From NCBI GenBank assembly GCA_002708145.1, contig PAOV01000017.1:8440-23810 (forward strand): a stretch of DNA of 15,371 nucleotides. Direction: 5' to 3'. Shown one piece after another: positions 14,006 to 15,371 of the stretch (position 1 is the first letter of the stretch; every line of letters begins with the position of its first letter). The position numbers and the translations under genes are program-made. Source of the DNA: Chloroflexota bacterium. GTDB lineage: Bacteria > Chloroflexota > Dehalococcoidia > Lucifugimonadales > Lucifugimonadaceae. The notes under the pieces are model-generated. The model worked only from the letters and a program-made list of their open reading frames with translations. It had not been told where the DNA came from and did not search any database.

Positions 14006-14761
14006 TTAGTTTAAGTTTTTTCCAGTTAAGTTTAAGAAAACATCATCTAATGTCGCTTCATTTATTTTTTTTTCAGCTTTAAATCCACTAGATATGAGTT
14101 GTGTAATTAATTTTTGGGGAGAATTTAGGGCAATGATTTCTCCATTTTCAATTATTGCAACTCTATCACATAGCTCCTCTGCTTCTTCCATGTAATGTGT
14201 GGTAAGAATAATAGTTTTACCATTATCTTTTAGGTTAGTAATTAGCTCCCATAAATTTCTTCTTGCTTTTGGATCAAGCCCTGTGGTGGGTTCATCTAGA
14301 AAAATAATTAATGGGTCGTTTACTAATGCTATAGCAATTGCAAGTCGTTGTTTTTGTCCTCCAGATAATTCATTATAATTCGCATTTTTTTTTGATTCTA
14401 AGTTTACTTTTTCTAAAATTGTATTTGGGTCGTTATTTGAGCTGTATAATTTTGAGTAAATATCAATAATCTCATATAAACTTAGATTTTCAAAAAAAGC
14501 ATTTTGCTGTAATTGTATTCCTATAATTGATTTAATTTTTTTTGTGTTTTTTACTGCATCAATTCCATCAATGGTTGCTTCACCAGAATCAGGCGTAATG
14601 AGACCTTCTAAAATTTCAACAGTAGTTGTTTTACCTGCTCCATTAGGTCCCAGAAGTCCAAATATTTCACCTTTATTTACATAAAATGAAATATTATTAA
14701 CAGCATAAATATCATCGTATTTTTTTGAAAGATTATTGACTATTACTATGCTTTGGTTCAT
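14006..14761 (-). CDS. ABC-2 type exporter ATPase (DrrA/CcmA-like)
   Basis: This is the cytoplasmic ATPase that powers the exporter encoded next to it. In 251 residues it has Walker A GPNGAGKT (38-45), a Q-loop in IGIQLQQNAF (80-89), signature LSGGQ (132-136), Walker B IIFLDEP (152-158), D-loop GLDP (161-164) and switch His189 in TTHYMEEAEELCDR. The THYMEEAE stretch and the C-terminal INEATLDDVFLNLTGK segment are typical of DrrA-type ATPases that pair with ABC-2 permeases. It is the first gene of the minus-strand operon, with the permease 7 nt downstream. No ribosome-binding site precedes the ATG; AT-rich TATAAAT lies directly upstream. It diverges from the aldo/keto reductase gene across a 67-nt gap. 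Confidence 0.93.
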   Translation of the reverse strand: MNQSIVIVNNLSKKYDDIYAVNNISFYVNKGEIFGLLGPNGAGKTTTVEILEGLITPDSGEATIDGIDAVKNTKKIKSIIGIQLQQNAFFENLSLYEIIDIYSKLYSSNNDPNTILEKVNLESKKNANYNELSGGQKQRLAIAIALVNDPLIIFLDEPTTGLDPKARRNLWELITNLKDNGKTIILTTHYMEEAEELCDRVAIIENGEIIALNSPQKLITQLISSGFKAEKKINEATLDDVFLNLTGKNLN

Positions 14762-14828
14762 ATTTATAACTTATTTATATAATTTATAATTTAATCTTAA
14801 CAAAAATATTTACTAATTGGAGAACTTG

Positions 14829-15371
14829 ATGCAATCTCATTATGTTAATTTTGGTAATTCTGCTTTGAAAGTTTCAAAGGTCGCATTAGGCTTAGGTTTT
14901 CGAGGCCAAAATGATGAAGCAGAAGCTACTAAAACAATAAACACAGCTATTGATAAGGGAATTAATCTTATTGATTGTGCAAATGTTTATGGTTATATGG
15001 ATGACAGGAAAAATATTGGTTCATCAGAAAAATTGCTTGGTAAAATCTTACAAAATAAAAGAAATGATCTGGTAATTACATCCAAGGTGGCGTCTCCTAT
15101 GGGAAGAGGTCCAAATGATGAAGGGGTTTCAAGATATCATATTATTAATCAAGTTGAGAAATCTCTAAAAAGATTATCAACAGACAGGATAGATATATAT
15201 ATATTTCACATTTTTGATTCAACTAGATTTTTTGAAGAGCAATTTCGAGCTATGGAGATATTAAAAAATCAAGGAAAGATTTTATATGTTGGCGTGAGTA
15301 ATTATAAATCTTGGCAAGTAGTTCAAGCTCTTCGAGTACAAGATTCTATAAATGCTGAACCTTTATTATGC
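14829..15371 (+). CDS. Aldo/keto reductase, N-terminal part (3' end outside window)
   Basis: An uninterrupted frame runs from ATG 14829 to the right edge (181 codons with no stop), so the gene is truncated by the window. The ATG has GGAG at 14819-14822. The protein has the NAD(P)H-dependent aldo/keto reductase (beta/alpha)8 pattern: LKVSKVALGLGF near the start, then the catalytic tetrad Asp49 and Tyr54 (NLIDCANVYG), Lys86 (LVITSKVASP) and His127 (IYIFHIFD). GKILYVGVSNY follows further on. The residue before the catalytic His is Phe, where Leu or Ile is more usual. These enzymes reduce sugars, aldehydes or ketones, or oxidise alcohols. The subfamily is like bacterial general-stress-type AKRs and the substrate is not determined. 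Confidence 0.9.
   Translation, partial: MQSHYVNFGNSALKVSKVALGLGFRGQNDEAEATKTINTAIDKGINLIDCANVYGYMDDRKNIGSSEKLLGKILQNKRNDLVITSKVASPMGRGPNDEGVSRYHIINQVEKSLKRLSTDRIDIYIFHIFDSTRFFEEQFRAMEILKNQGKILYVGVSNYKSWQVVQALRVQDSINAEPLLC

Noticed and set aside
1..15371. Mobile element, CRISPR array, prophage or defence island
   Set aside because: There is no transposase, integrase, regularly spaced repeat, Cas or phage gene. The single tRNA is intact with no flanking duplicated end, and composition is uniform by eye.

Overview
The window is an AT-rich bacterial segment (roughly 30% GC by eye). It is densely packed with short intergenic gaps, frequent 4-nt gene overlaps and AGA as the dominant Arg codon. I see no phage, insertion sequence, CRISPR array or integrase; it reads as ordinary chromosome of a small, streamlined, probably free-living (possibly marine) bacterium. 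The B12-binding protein is a lipoprotein with a Pro/Ala/Thr-rich linker and no TonB-dependent receptor is present, which fits a cell anchoring its binding proteins to a single membrane. Together with the DUF2339, SRPBCC and type-2 malate/lactate dehydrogenase genes this loosely suggests a low-GC Chloroflexota (SAR202-like) lineage, but that placement is an inference held with low confidence.

Layout. (1) 1-1110, plus strand: the C-terminal part of a DUF2339 multi-pass membrane protein, then a small zinc-ribbon membrane protein. (2) 1111-1481: a minus-strand tRNA-Arg(CCU) with encoded CCA, an AT-rich stretch with an 8-bp inverted repeat, a cobalamin riboswitch and an apparent attenuator hairpin. 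(3) 1482-4376: a B12 import operon, permease (btuC), lipoprotein binding protein (btuF) and ATPase (btuD), controlled by the riboswitch. (4) 4482-9035: an 842-residue transketolase-family enzyme behind a good promoter, an SRPBCC protein, a type-2 malate/lactate (Ldh) dehydrogenase and a small membrane protein, all co-directional. (5) 9032-10804, minus strand: a tandem rhodanese sulfurtransferase followed by a tandem universal-stress protein. (6) 10883-12189, plus strand: an alpha/beta hydrolase translationally coupled to a TPR protein. (7) 12191-14761, minus strand: an ABC-2 export ATPase, its permease and a MerR-type regulator. (8) 14829 to the right edge: the N-terminal part of an aldo/keto reductase.

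The best-supported functional unit is riboswitch-controlled vitamin B12 uptake. The most unusual gene is the transketolase-like enzyme. It keeps the transketolase-type histidines and the catalytic glutamate region, but has an altered thiamine-diphosphate motif (GEF in place of GDG) and a long extra segment between its two thiamine-binding domains. Its substrate cannot be named from sequence. I did not find a clearly new defence or mobile system here.
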